This document shows, one piece after another, positions 44,001-52,600 of a DNA stretch of 64,000 nucleotides. Each line of letters starts with the position of its first letter. Positions within the stretch are counted from its first letter, which is position 1. Below the pieces are notes generated by a model. That model had not been told where the DNA came from, ran no database searches, and saw nothing but the letters and a program-made list of their open reading frames with translations. The position numbers were made by a program, and so were the translations under genes. The stretch is from Melanocharis versteri (taxonomy: Eukaryota > Chordata > Aves > Passeriformes > Melanocharitidae), in NCBI GenBank assembly GCA_013397845.1, contig VZTG01005248.1, positions 3,596,005 through 3,660,004 of the forward strand. The letters are read 5' to 3'.

Positions 44001-47000
44001 TTTGCTCTCAGTTGTCAGCTACTACTTACCGACTTTCGTAACAATCTTATAACTCTCTTTTAATATTAATGATGCAACACACCTCATGGAACAACATACA
44101 GTGTTCCTACTGCTAATAAAAGTGGGATTTTTTATTTATTCTATGCTCTCTATACAAGTATTGCATTTCAAATGTTTTCTTAATTTCAGACATAACAAAC
44201 ATGCCATGTTTGTAGAAAGAGAAACTAAAGATGAAAGCAAATATTTATATACTTTTAATGTCAGCTTCTATTTAATAGAGTAGTACTTGAACGAATGGCA
44301 TTTTAATAAAGTGGATTACACTGTATCCCAGTGTATACTTTAAAAATACTGAAGATTAAATATTTTACATCATATTCTATTTCCCTTCAAGTATATAGCT
44401 ACAATATTGTAGTTTCACAGCATTTTTAAATCACATGAATATTGACACTGGCTATGCAAACAAGCAAACATATTTTAAATGCCTCTTCTGACACATAAGA
44501 CCAAGAGACTACACAAAAACAATGCTATTTGTACTAAAGAATCAAGCGCTCAAAAAAAAGAGAAACCATGTAGTTTTCCCAGCTAACATTGTAACTCTTC
44601 TGCTTCATGTACCCATCCAGCTTGCTGAATAAGGCAATAGTTATACAGGACAAGGATGAGCAGCAGCAGATTAAAAAAAAAAATCACAAGTAACTGAGCA
44701 AGGAGTCACTGCAAGATAACCAACAGAGAGCAGTAGCTCGATTTACATTGTCAAGCCAACCCTACAAGTTAAGATTTCCTAACTTGAAAATTCTGGACCT
44801 GCAGTCTAAACAAAATCCTTCTAGTATAGTTTTTTTTTTGGGGGGGGGGAGGAAAGCAAATATCTCTACTAAGCAAAATTCAACCACTACACATCCCTAG
44901 TGGCAATACTATACTTCAAAAACATATTTGCCATTTTCTTCAGCCAAACTAGCTGGTGGCAGTGGGAGGCTACTTTTTGACCACCATTTGCCAAGAGAAG
45001 CAGGTACTGTCTGTCCCTCCCATACACTAGGAGAGTTTTAGAGTGTCCTTTCCCACTCTCCTCCCCACACAGCACAGCTACTCTGGCACTTGCCAGAAAC
45101 ACAACTTTTAGGTGAAGCTCATCTCTCCATTTAAACAATCAAAAAACCCGAAGAACAAACAAACAAACAAACAAACAAACAAAGCTGATCCGTAAGAACA
45201 GTACAGTGTAAGCAACTACTTTCAAGAGTTTTGTATTTCAATAAAAACTGAATGGAACCTCCTAGTAAAGGAACAACACATCTCTATAGCCAGGTCTGAC
45301 ACACATCCTCCATGCACAAGAGTTCCCTGGTGGTCCCATACATTATTACAAGTGCTAAGCAAGTTACAAGTCAGCACTGACAGCACTGAAAACTGAAACC
45401 GCCTTAAGGCTCTGAGACGAACTACTGCACCTTTGGAAGTAGATACTTAGGTATAGACTTTCCAAAATACCTAGGCAACAGGTCAGATATAGGCCCAGCA
45501 TTAAAAATAAATTACAAAAAAAAAAAAAAAGAGAGACCGGGGTCTCCTATCATGCATGGGTCAACGGTTAGCAACTTCTGATCCTGCACCCTCAAATCCG
45601 TAGTTCACAGATAAAAGTCTAAGAGGTCATATAATTAGGTTATAAACAGCCTAGAGAACGACACTATCTATATAATTTAACAGCAAAAAGCTTCGAGTAT
45701 GGCATCTGTGTAAGAAATTCTGGGTAAAGTCATTCAAGGCAGTAACATAGAAACTTGACCTAAAGTAAGCTGATCCAGAAATTCGCAAGCTACAAAAGTT
45801 GTGTAGAAATTATGGAGTATGCTGTTTCACATCCGGTCTTTCTAAAATATCCTGAACATTAAGATAATTGTTTGGGAAAATAGAGTTATTTAAAACTGTG
45901 TTATTAAAATGCTCAGTCATTCATATACTCTCACTATCCAGAAAAGGACACAAATCCTTCCCCTTAAACTGAACATAAATTGCAAGACTGTTTTCCTCAA
46001 GCCTCACCAGATGTACTCAGGGGCTCCATCCAGCAAGCACTTTCCTCCTCACTATGATCTTCATATTTATACAGTCTTTCAACTACCAACTCTGAAGAGC
46101 CAGCAATACGCTGAGGAGGCGTACAGTCTAGTTATTAAGAAACCAATCCAAACCAAACATCTCCATATGTGCCTCAATTTCCAGAGATGTTGAAAACATA
46201 TTAAAATCAAATGCTTCAGGTAAAAAAGCACAAGTGTTTAAACATTGAGTGTACATATTTATTCTCTAGTAACTTAAATAGCTTAATTGCTCTTCCTCAA
46301 GACCTCTGAAAAATCATGCTTCAGCTCCAAGAGAAAAAAAGTGTATTAAAAAAACAGATTAGAGAAAAAGAATAATTTAAATGATGACTACTGTGAAATG
46401 ATCCAAATAATTTTTTAATACTTTATGGGTATGTACTTTACTCCTACAGAAACACGAGAGTGTTTCCAAAACAGAAAAAAATTAAAGAAGAGTAGCCAAA
46501 GAAAACTAGACAACTTTGGGTCTAAAACTAGAGATTTGGGTCTGCAGTGTAATCACTTTTCCTTTTAATATGCCCATTTCTGTTTCATTTTTAATTCAGG
46601 GATCAGTTTTCTAGGATTGAACATGCTCACGTTACAAAGAATATTTAAGCAAAGGTCTACCTTAGCCGAAGATAAGGCAATTTATAATAATGCTCAACCT
46701 TAAAATAGCTTTAAACTGCGCACATTTTTTACACTTATGACACACAGCACAGGAACTGTACTTGTTTCTAGAAATATGAAGAGAAGCATAAATAGAAGAA
46801 AGGTGAATTTCTCTGCAGTCTTGAAAAGAAATTCAATCATTAATGAGAAAAGAAAGAAAGAAGAAAATGTCTTTGTATTTCTGCTCCTGGCATCTAATGA
46901 CTATTTTAAAAAAAGCCATCTCATGATAGCATCTTTTTAGGGTCTGGCTTTTTTAAAAGTTGACAATGGAATGAGCTGCCAGAGGCACAACTGAGAACAC

Positions 47001-49604
47001 ACTTTCTAATCCTCAACTCTTAGTTCATGTTCTTTTTTACATTGCCTTAAAATAGGCAAAACAAAAACACACTACACTACCAATTGGGATTGTCCTAATT
47101 AAGACAAAGCCGAATTATTTTACACCAACTTCCCCCTTCCATGGACAGTAGTTCCTGCTTAAACAGCAGTATAAGTTGCCTACAGTCAACTTAAGTTTTT
47201 CTGCAGTGCATCACTAAACAAAAATACCATTTTACCAAGCAAATCATAACAGAGAACAGAGCAATCAATCTGATGTTTGTAAACACCACATGGGAGCTGA
47301 AGGCTGTTTGTCAAAGTCAGTCAGTAAGTAGCTTCTTACATTAACAAAACTTATTACAGGAAAGAACTGCAGTCTCAAAACACGTATTTATTTAGATTAA
47401 TTTAACCAGTTTTAATTGCTCACTACCTGAGACTTGTGAGTCAGCTATTTAAAAGGCATCTTATTATTTTAAAAGCCCTCATTTGTCTGTGCAGAGTCCG
47501 GTCACAGTACAGGCAATGAGCCTGCACATGGAAGTGGTGCCTGTTCTGAGAAACTTTCCAAACTACTGCTCTTAAATTAGCAAGAATTTAATTCAAGGAG
47601 TAAACAAATATATTGGTGTTGTAAACATATAAATATAAATTTTGGAAACACCTCCTGTGAAGTTACTCTGCCCTACAAGGAAAACACCTCCTTGAAGGTT
47701 TTTCGTAAAACTTACATAGATCTTACACTACGAGTTTATTCTTAATTTAGGTGAGATGAACAAGATTCAAAACTTATATACACAGTTGTAATTTTCATTT
47801 TGGATCTCTTAAAATTAGAAAAAGAAGCTCAGATTCCAGAATTACAAATAAAGTTAACTTTGAGGTTGGCTTTTTTTCTAATATGAAGATCAACTGCATC
47901 TACTATTCCAAATTCAGCAGTTAATTCTCAAAAGTACAGTGAATGACAACTGAACACACAACATAACTTAGTCTGACAAAAAAAAACCCAAACCAAATAT
48001 CCTGAGGACAAGACAGACTACTTGATCACTTAATAATTTCTCTGAGGAAGTTACTGCATTTTTAATGCAACACCACAGAAGTACAATGTACATAACTAAC
48101 AGTAATTCTCTGAGAAAGACCTCTAAAGAAAGCATGTAAAAAACATAAAAAAACTTTAAAGTGGCATCTAAAAGTACTGGTTTAAAATTAAACAGATAAT
48201 AAAGTAAAAGTTTCTCACACTTTGATGGTTTGCTTACCTCTGAGGGGGGATATAAGGAGCAGATACTGTTGGCATAACTGTACAGGGTTCAACCACTGTT
48301 TTCTTGGCTTTTTTTGTCTTTTTTCTGATTTTTGATGTAGACCTAGCAGTTCTGACTGATCCCTCCTTTCTACAAACACCGTTTTTGATTTCAGCTTCTC
48401 CATAAATATTGAGAGGTCTCCGTGTGCAACCTGGTGGAGTATGTACATCGCAATAGGCAGTCTTTTTCACAGAGAACGTTGTTCCACTGCCAGTTAGTTC
48501 TTTCACAGGTTCCATTTTCATATACAGACCAGCCTTTTGAGCACACGTCACATGGAATGCAGTATAGCAGTTTGCTTTGTGGCACTGGATGCAGGCACCA
48601 ACACCTTTCTGTTTACAGAGGTAGCATGTTAACTTCCATCTGGCTGGGGGAATGTTCCTGACACCATCAATTGGCTCAATAAAAACCGTATTGGCAAATC
48701 CAACTTCTGGAATCCACAGAGCACACACCACGTGTCCCCAACGATCATCATCTGTCTTTTTAAAGGCACCTCCCTTGTTTGGGCACAGCACACAGTCTAC
48801 AGGCCGAGAGCGGGACTGCAAACAGTGTCTGCAGAGCCACTGGCCCTCAGGTATATATGGCACCCCATAGCATTCCTGATGTACTGCTAAATTACACATA
48901 TCACAAAACAGGATCACATTGCTGTTCTGACATTCACCATCCATGCATATACAACACACCGCATCTTCATCAATTAAAGACTGATGATCACCCTGTTTTT
49001 GGTTCTCACAATAAGACTCTTTTTCAAACCTATCCATAAGGAATTCAAACATATTTTGTGAAACAACTGACACGCCATCACTTTTCCGCTTATCATTTAT
49101 CAATTCTAACCACGCATAATCTTCTTCATCCATGTCATACTCAACTTCATTATCAAGCTCTTCTGCTGACTTCTCAATGAATTTGTAATAAATTGGAGGT
49201 CTCCGAGGAGCTGAAGGGGGACTGTATTCAACAATCCGTACTTTCGGTTCTGGAAGAGGAGCTGTTGTAGCAGGTATACCATGTGAGCTTGGAAGAGCTT
49301 CATTTTTCTTTTTCACTTTGTTATTTTTATGGCGTTTGCTTCTTAGACAAACTGGCGGTCTTTCACTATTTTCTTTATTGCTGTTGCATTCACTCATTTC
49401 CTGGGCAGTAAGATCATCTTCTAATATAATTTCTAAAGGATCAAAGATACTGATCCTATGCAGGCGACCTTCGATTTCTATTTCAACCATCCTTTGAGCT
49501 TGAGCGTATGTCAAGGTTTCTCGAGTCGGGGAGTGCTTAATACTGCATGGGGAAGAAGAATGCCTTGCTGCCGATACTCGATGGCATCTTCCTTTTCTCC
49601 TCAT
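1905..49604 (-). CDS. BRD1: BRD1 (BRPF2), bromodomain- and PHD finger-containing protein, ten coding exons, 3' end outside window
   Basis: Nuclear scaffold of histone acetyltransferase complexes: with HBO1/KAT7 or MOZ/MORF, ING4/5 and MEAF6 it directs acetylation of H3, notably H3K14. Ten exons with GT-AG borders and matching phases join into 3222 nt, exactly 1074 codons, without a stop. Order: EPC-like region (about 40-190), PHD1 (217-261), zinc knuckle (271-274), PHD2 (about 291-388), bromodomain (about 560-670, acetyl-lysine Asn642), serine-rich linker with the long-isoform insertion, and PWWP start (about 1058-1074). The N terminus and the joined sequence follow vertebrate BRD1 closely, and residue numbering agrees with human up to the bromodomain. 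Paralogues BRPF1 and BRPF3 are less likely because the linker and N terminus are of BRD1 type. The remaining roughly 115 codons (rest of PWWP and C terminus) lie left of position 1. The gene is intact as far as seen. Confidence 0.97.
2015..3928 (-). other. BRD1: BRD1 intron between coding exons 9 and 10
   Basis: 1.9 kb of AT-rich intron. No repeat family, RNA gene or conserved coding sequence recognised. Confidence 0.9.
3929..4056 (-). CDS. BRD1: BRD1 coding exon 9: linker before PWWP
   Basis: 128 nt, residues 996-1037 plus two split codons. Contains PKCGKGKPALIRRHTLEDRS and ELISCIENGNYAKAARIAA, conserved in BRD1. Two acceptor AGs lie six bases apart (4058-4057 and 4052-4051). I chose the upstream one because it yields SSFSLPKC, the same length as the known SSFNAPKC. 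The other would drop two residues in frame. Donor GCTG|GTAACT. Confidence 0.93.
4057..5234 (-). other. BRD1: BRD1 intron between coding exons 8 and 9
   Basis: 1.2 kb intron. A GC-richer patch at about 4580-4835 is open on both strands for roughly 65-70 codons, but lacks convincing splice sites. See rejected items. Confidence 0.9.
5235..5370 (-). CDS. BRD1: BRD1 coding exon 8: serine-rich linker
   Basis: 136 nt, residues 951-994 with split codons on both sides. Reads GLSNGFGDESKERALDDTPG, then RRRCASESSISSSNSLLCNS. The RRRCASESSISSSNS block is the well-conserved phosphorylatable serine cluster between the bromodomain and the PWWP domain. Acceptor CTGCAG, donor AAG|GTAAAA. It lies 15 kb from the previous exon. 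Confidence 0.95.
6193..6223 (+). repeat. GT-rich low-complexity tract
   Basis: Interrupted GTGTG/GGG run. Simple sequence only. Confidence 0.7.
7899..8454 (+). mobile_element. solo LTR of an avian endogenous retrovirus
   Basis: About 556 bp starting TGTCCTGGTTTCTGCTGGGA, with the central block GGATATTCCATACCA, the block TTATCTCAACCCACAGG and an end in GTTAAACTGCGATA. This matches the layout of LTRs I know as frequent in neoavian and passerine genomes (consensus end GTTAAACC..GACA). Flanks GGTGG and AGTGG could be a 5-bp target duplication with one mismatch. No internal retroviral genes are present. Antisense to BRD1 and younger in appearance than the copy at 1.1-1.7 kb. Confidence 0.85.
13551..13620 (+). 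repeat. purine-rich tract
   Basis: About 70 bases almost all A and G with only a few pyrimidines. Low-complexity intronic sequence. Confidence 0.7.
14235..14294 (+). mobile_element. CR1 LINE 3' tail fragment
   Basis: GGTTGGACTAGATAACC, then AAAGGCCCCTTCCAACCCAA, then CTCTATGATG: the hallmark 3' end of avian CR1. Only the last 60 or so bases are recognisable. The 5' limit is uncertain. Confidence 0.85.
15791..15832 (+). repeat. TA / TCTA simple repeat, self-complementary
   Basis: Interleaved TATC, TATA and GATA units that read nearly the same on both strands. A short cruciform-capable microsatellite. Confidence 0.75.
18844..18863. repeat. perfect 20-bp palindrome
   Basis: Ten-base arms around AGT|ACT with no loop; each arm contains a TAAT core on one strand. 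Could be a symmetric homeodomain-type site or chance. Confidence 0.9.
19380..19413 (-). promoter_or_regulatory. potential G-quadruplex motif in BRD1 intron (sense strand)
   Basis: Four C-runs on + (4, 5, 7 and 5 bases) with spacers of 4, 7 and 2 give four G-runs on the minus strand, the BRD1 sense strand. This meets the usual G4 rule (runs of at least 3, loops of at most 7). It ends a roughly 180-nt segment (19247-19425) that is nearly free of G on the + strand. Confidence 0.75.
20377..20865 (-). CDS. BRD1: BRD1 coding exon 7, long form (alternative long-isoform insertion)
   Basis: 489 nt in the long form, residues 787-949, starting GDKSPPKLEPSDALPLPSNL and ending ESPVKRLDT plus one base. 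An internal acceptor (pyrimidine-rich, ...TCTGTAG, ending at 20482) would start the exon at 20481 and give only 105 nt. The first 384 nt (128 codons) are therefore optional and frame-neutral. With the short form the join reads GEEE-VLPRLETLLHPRKRSRS, which is the join known for the shorter BRD1 isoform; known BRD1 also has a longer isoform with an insertion of about this size at this point. The insertion is rich in Ser/Thr-Pro sites and has no recognised domain. The shared part is a basic, serine-rich probable nuclear-localisation stretch. Confidence 0.93.
20477..20490 (-). promoter_or_regulatory. BRD1: internal alternative 3' splice site of BRD1 coding exon 7
   Basis: On the minus strand a T-rich tract followed by TCTGTAG precedes the codons for LPRLETLL. 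Using it joins the previous exon in frame (G plus TC gives Val). It looks at least as strong as the upstream acceptor at 20866-20867, so both isoforms are plausible. Inferred from sequence and from known BRD1 isoforms; RNA data would settle usage. Confidence 0.8.
20866..24060 (-). other. BRD1: BRD1 intron between coding exons 6 and 7
   Basis: 3.2 kb of AT-rich intron. A 133-codon chance open frame on the minus strand (21437-21838) resembles nothing known. No repeat family recognised. Confidence 0.9.
24061..24321 (-). CDS. BRD1: BRD1 coding exon 6: post-bromodomain helix and acidic linker
   Basis: 261 nt: two bases of Val700, residues 701-786, and the first G of the following glycine (long form) or valine (short form). 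Includes DRLLNPANRAHM, LEEQLRELLEKLDLTCAMKS, a basic run SRSKRAKLLKKE and an acidic end EEESAALEQDGEEE. The first half is predicted helical and is well conserved among BRPF proteins. Acceptor TTCAG, donor GAAG|GTAAGA. Its 3' border is where the two isoforms diverge (see the next exon). Confidence 0.95.
24322..25093 (-). other. BRD1: BRD1 intron between coding exons 5 and 6
   Basis: 772 bases, AT-rich. Nothing recognised. Confidence 0.9.
25094..25406 (-). CDS. BRD1: BRD1 coding exon 5: main part of the bromodomain
   Basis: 313 nt, residues 596-699 plus one base of Val700. It carries HPMDFSTMRKRLEAQGY (ZA loop and alpha-A), EFEEDFNLIIDNCMKYNAKD (alpha-B and BC loop) and alpha-C. Asn642 in MKYNAKD is the invariant residue that hydrogen-bonds acetyl-lysine, so the reader is predicted to be functional. 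It binds acetylated histone tails and helps hold the acetyltransferase complex on chromatin. Acceptor CAAAG before GTTCCA, donor GATG|GTAAG. Confidence 0.97.
25700..25963 (+). mobile_element. CR1 LINE 3' fragment
   Basis: Follows the CR1 3' UTR layout: AGTGATAGCACAAGGGGAA, GGATATTAGGAAAAAATTTT, GGGAAGTGGTGGAGTCACCA, TGGACTTGATGATCTTGG and CAACCCTAATGATTCC. Truncated at the 5' end and moderately diverged. Antisense to BRD1. No coding part is left. Confidence 0.9.
25989..26002 (+). repeat. short (CA)n repeat
   Basis: About seven CA units just after the CR1 fragment. Confidence 0.75.
26330..26458 (-). CDS. BRD1: BRD1 coding exon 4: start of the bromodomain
   Basis: 129 nt, 43 codons (residues 553-595), phase 0 in and out. 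Contains VLLRSVLDQLQEKDSARIF and then AQPVNLKE, the alpha-Z helix and first half of the ZA loop of the BRPF-type bromodomain. Acceptor CTTTAG, donor GAG|GTATG. The next exon continues with VPDYLDHIKHPMDF, giving an uninterrupted domain. Confidence 0.96.
27113..27131 (+). repeat. (TG)n(TA)n microsatellite
   Basis: GTGTGTG followed by alternating TA, then AT-rich sequence with CATG and CATA motifs to about 27230. Confidence 0.85.
27630..30036 (+). mobile_element. CR1 LINE, 2.4 kb, 5'-truncated, dead ORF2
   Basis: Non-LTR retrotransposon. The + strand still shows an endonuclease piece (MGNKQMELE, then ITEIWWDKSHDWSVTMDGY and KLLRRAKR at 27646-27831), a middle part with frameshifts, and a reverse-transcriptase piece at 28705-29166 with MEQTLQEAM, VTYLDFSKASDMVPNN (the motif holding the first catalytic Asp) and RGVPQQPVVEPVVFSIF. 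The tail carries the CR1 3' UTR: GGTTGGACTATATGATCC, AACCCAAGCC and ATTCTATGATTCTATGA. Stops and frameshifts show it is inactive. It lies antisense in the BRD1 intron and ends about 170 bases before coding exon 3. Confidence 0.95.
28705..29166 (+). pseudogene. CR1 reverse-transcriptase remnant
   Basis: Longest surviving open stretch of the CR1 ORF2, 153 codons including upstream residues. It matches the RT fingers and palm (NQVAFCDRVT, VTYLDFSKASDMVPNN, then an RNWLDCCIQRAVINALDSGW-like stretch and RGVPQQ). The catalytic YxDD box is missing: the frame breaks soon after SIFISDV. Not a host gene. Confidence 0.92.
30207..30338 (-). CDS. BRD1: BRD1 coding exon 3: charged helix before the bromodomain
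   Basis: 132 nt, exactly 44 codons (residues 509-552), phase 0 on both sides. It runs from REDDEEMQALKEKLKYWQRL to KREKLKREQ, a strongly charged, probably coiled helical segment conserved in BRPF proteins. Acceptor TTCTTAG, donor CAG|GTAAAT. It is too short and splice-bounded to stand out as an open frame, and was found by matching the known protein order. The antisense CR1 copy at 27.6-30.0 kb ends only about 170 bases downstream of its donor. Confidence 0.95.
31765..31923. repeat. cluster of four hairpin/palindrome sequences
   Basis: Inverted repeats in a row: 31765-31786 (10-bp arms, 2-nt loop), 31801-31821 (9-bp arms, 3-nt loop), 31886-31901 (7-bp arms, 2-nt loop) and 31908-31923 (perfect 16-bp palindrome). 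A 15-bp direct repeat (31919-31933 and 31948-31962) follows at once. All arms are exact matches. Confidence 0.85.
31919..31962 (+). repeat. 15-bp direct repeat, 29-bp spacing
   Basis: ATTCTCAATTCCTTA occurs at 31919-31933 and again at 31948-31962, with a partial third match just after. Confidence 0.85.
32917..33226 (+). mobile_element. CR1 LINE 3' fragment
   Basis: Typical CR1 3' region: TTAGATATTAAGAAGAAATT, GTGAGGGTGGTGAGACATTG, AACAGGTTGCCCAGAGAAGC, CTAGATGATCTTTAAGGACC and CCATTCTGTGAGTCTATGA. Antisense to BRD1. Non-coding remnant. Confidence 0.93.
34311..34331. repeat. 21-bp inverted repeat
   Basis: AACAGCTATG and its exact reverse complement separated by one base. Confidence 0.9.
35161..35562 (+). 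mobile_element. CR1 LINE 3' fragment
   Basis: Matches CR1 blocks: GAGGAAAAGCTAAGAGAGCT, GGTGCCCAGTGAC, AGAGGCAATGGGCACAAAGT, GCACTGGCACAGGCTGCCCA, GGAGATATTCAAAAGCCAAC, GACATGGT and CCAGATGACCTCCAAATGTC. About 400 bases, with a T-run inside, antisense to BRD1. The start is approximate. Confidence 0.92.
36635..36791 (-). CDS. BRD1: BRD1 coding exon 2: basic helical linker after PHD2
   Basis: 157 nt coding the rest of Arg456 through Gln508. It starts after a TTTTAG acceptor and ends at a CAG|GTATGT donor. The peptide begins LNKIMNQVAIQRKKHF and contains SYWLLKRLSRNG, the conserved segment between the PHD module and the bromodomain, where family members bind ING and MEAF6 subunits. Phase 2 in, phase 0 out, matching both neighbours. 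Open frame beyond both ends is intron read-through. Confidence 0.95.
38665..38678. repeat. 14-bp AT-rich palindrome
   Basis: TACAATTAATTGTA, perfect. Short and AT-rich, likely chance. Confidence 0.8.
39948..39977. repeat. stem-loop, 11-bp arms
   Basis: CATTAGGTTTC and its exact complement GAAACCTAATG, separated by 8 bases. Confidence 0.9.
42673..42691. other. assembly gap (19 N) inside poly-A
   Basis: Both sides of the gap show an A-run followed by ATCAT. This suggests a collapsed or falsely duplicated homopolymer, not unknown coding sequence. Confidence 0.95.
44830..44849 (+). repeat. T10-G10 double homopolymer
   Basis: Ten T then ten G in a row. Error-prone and structure-prone simple sequence. 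Confidence 0.9.
45154..45182 (+). repeat. (AAAC)n microsatellite
   Basis: Seven or so CAAA units. Confidence 0.92.
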
Positions 49605-49618
49605 TTGGTAATGTTTAC
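48238..49618 (-). CDS. BRD1: BRD1 first coding exon: start codon, EPC-like region, PHD1-knuckle-PHD2
   Basis: Codes residues 1-455 plus two bases of Arg456. The start codon is at 49604-49602 and begins MRRKGRCHR, as in known BRD1. The open frame continues 17 codons further upstream, but that stretch is past a splice acceptor (AG at 49620-49619), so it is intronic. PHD1 shows Cys217, Cys220, Cys234, Cys237, His242, Cys245, Cys258 and Cys261. The knuckle has Cys271 and Cys274. PHD2 has Cys327, Cys330, Cys338, Cys341, Cys346, His351, Cys354, Cys385 and His388. The PHD-knuckle-PHD module of BRPF proteins binds the unmodified H3 tail and DNA. The N-terminal part contacts the MYST acetyltransferase. 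A lysine-rich stretch (about 427-436) near the end may act in nuclear import. The donor after 48238 reads GTAAGC. Start context is weak (C at -3, A at +4). Confidence 0.97.
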
Positions 49619-52600
49619 CTATAATTAGAGCAACAGTTAATACTATGAACTCCAAACAATCATATTAAAGTATTAGTTTTACTGTAGTAAGGAAAAAAAT
49701 CTTCAGTTCTACAGCCCTCTATGCATATATTTAACTAAAAATAAACAAAACCAAAAGCCTGTCACTCTTACTCAGCAGGACTGCTCAGTTTCATACAAGT
49801 TTAACTTAAAGATTAATAGATCTTCTAAATAACAGCTTCCCGGAGTAAACACAGCTATACAAAATCCTTGCCACAAAAACCCTCTAGAAGCACTGTTGGC
49901 AAGACCATTGCATGAGAACAAAAAACATTTCAAAAGTGTCACAGGTTAAAAAAATTGCATTTGTTACCTTGTAAGAAAACCTTTAACACAATACTTTTTA
50001 ACACCCTAGGGGTGCCTGCAGCTTGAAAATTTTTGCCATAGCTACAGATTATGTCCTCTAGACCTCTCTTCAAAAGAACTAACACAACTGTGAAAGAAAA
50101 ACAAGTTTTCTCTGAACTTTTTTCCAATGCAATTTGAAACGCTCATGTTATCAATTCAATTACTATAGCTATATTTAAAAGCTAGAAAAGTACACATACT
50201 TTCACATTTGGCAAGTGGGCAGTTTGACAGCCCTACACTTTTTTTACTTTCCTCAATCCTTAGCAAGCCCATTATTCTTCACAACATGACAAGAACAGAA
50301 CAGAACTCGCAGTGCCCAATATGGTGCAGTCTGGACTGCAACTAGTAAATATTCCACCTGTAAAGTAGATTTGACTTAGAGCCAAAACATGTTCCCTGCT
50401 TTTAAGTATGCGTGTACACACACCCTTCTCCTCCAGCAGATTCTTCAGGAGCTGTTCTCAACTCAACTGATGACAGATAAAAATCTCCCTGTTTGTAAAC
50501 CCAGTCCCAAGCTCTTTAAAACAATTTTTAAATTTACAACCCACTGCAAGAAGATCACATACCATACAAAAAGATAGCTTTCTCCCCCCTCCACTCCAAT
50601 GCTTCATGACTAGGATAAGCATGCATTTTGGTCACAAAATTTCTAAGTTAAAAGCCTCCATACATACTTATGCCTTTTGACATTTTCACACCGGAGGGGG
50701 TTTTTCTCCTGTAAGGGTTGAAAATATTACAAACTGACTGACATTGTCAAGTGTAAAATTCTATTCCACTCCTTCCTTCTTCCCAATAAATCATTAATAA
50801 ATAGCATCATTCAATCTCAGCTACATAAAAATCTCTTGATCTTTAATCACTGCTTAAAGTATTATTAGGGTCTCACCATTTCAACTCTGCATTTCAAGTC
50901 AGTGTTGCTCACTATAATACAACCTGTGTTAGCATGTATTGCCAAAATAGCAGGGAAATAGAGATCAAAACACAACTACTGTTAAAGACTAGTATATCTA
51001 TTTCACAAAGAAAACAGCAAGCACTGAACAACTACATGAACTACTCCATGCCACATGCCTTTCGCTTAAGTCTATGATGACAACTTCTAAAGGCACACCC
51101 TCAAAGTACTGAACAAACTCCTTTTACAGGAAGACTAAATCACTTAGGCAACTAACTCTAAGACTCATTCCTGAAATGCTCTGATCTGTCTGCTCTCACA
51201 AACTGACCCTGCTTTCATAATCTAAGCTAGTTTTACTATTCATGTGAGAATTGAGCTTCTCATAGATCTGACTTCTATAAAACTCATTCTTAACTCTTAC
51301 TACTTGTTTGTGCACCGTGTAGCCAGACAACAGTCAATGTTCAATTGTGACAGATCTCTGATCTGCTCTTTATAAACAACAGAAGAATATAAAAGGTTCC
51401 ACCTCTTCAAACAACTTTCAAGGAAGCATTTAATAATTAAATTCTGTAAAACACAGGATTCAATCATACTAGTTTCTTAACTGCAGAAAACACTTTAAAC
51501 AACTAATACTGCCACAGAAGGTCCAATGACTAAAACCAAAAACATACCTGTAATTTAACCAAAATGAATAGTTCCCAGTTTCAATACAGATTTTGTAATT
51601 CAGAGACCCAAAGGTAATACAATGGTCCTGATTTCTGTTTATTATTGTGAACAAGTTATGATGGATTCTTCAGCTAAAACACACTGATGTGTCAATGTAC
51701 AGCAACTTATTACAGATCAGAATGGACTCAATTTACTCATCAATCAAGAAACACAATTTACACATATTTACCTCATATAACTGCATTTCAATTCTGTCTA
51801 GACGTAAAAGTCTGTTTTGGTACTTTAATGCCCCTTCCTACATTTTAGCTGGTTGTCTATCTGTTTGTAGAGGCTCCTGAGGATAAAGACTGTTTTGGAA
51901 AAAATACAGAGGGAGGGATGAGAGGTGACCTTCAGAAATCAAAAACATGTGTAACTTGTCCAGTACCTTAGCCCAGTACCACAGAAAAACACATTAATGC
52001 TATGTTTCCAAGCTCTTCACCCCCCTCTGTTCCCAAGATTATCAAGCATGGCTTCAGGCAAGCATTAAGAATAAGAAGAAAATACTCAAAAGCACAAGAT
52101 CTTTAATCTTGCTTAAAGATTTAGGACAGTTGTCGCAAAAGTCAAATGAACTGTATGAGCCAGACTGATAAAAAATGATTGAGCTAACATCTAAGAATAC
52201 TGTAAGAATACTCATCAGTAAATACAGCTGAATTAGGAAGGAAGTTACAGTCTCAAACACAGAATGGATACCCTACAAATACAGTGTAATGCACACAGAA
52301 TCGAAACTGGTAGCACTCTGGCCGAATTTCATGCAAATTCAGCGTGAATAACTTAAATGCCCCAGAGGCCAAAGCAGTGTTTTGTTTCTCCAAAATTCCT
52401 CTGTTTGCAAATGTTCTATAAATACTCCGGATGAAGACCAGATTTCTGCATAGCAAATTCATGACCTACAACTGGTTTGCTTTTCCTAGGCAATTATCAG
52501 CTAGCTTTTCTCCCTCCCACCCCCCTTCCCAGTATCCTGCAGATCGACAAGAACGAGGACCAAGACCTAAATTTGAAGAGGAGTAAACTAAGACGAGTTT

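Larger units (their letters stand above)
36792..48237 (-). other. BRD1: BRD1 intron between coding exons 1 and 2
   Basis: 11.4 kb, AT-rich. No transposon recognised. Contents: an 11-bp-arm stem-loop at 39948-39977, an assembly gap at 42673-42691 inside poly-A, adjacent T10 and G10 runs at 44830-44849, an (AAAC)n repeat at 45154-45182 and a poly-A run near 45515-45530. No gene or RNA recognised. Confidence 0.88.

Noticed and set aside
45154..45182. Regular short repeats as a CRISPR-like array
   Set aside because: Plain AAAC microsatellite without spacers, in a vertebrate genome.
45528..45546. GAGACC..GGTCTC inverted repeat after a poly-A run
   Set aside because: Six-base arms only; within chance.
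48215..49303. Several 60-86-codon frames on both strands over the first BRD1 coding exon
   Set aside because: Shadows of the real BRD1 frame.
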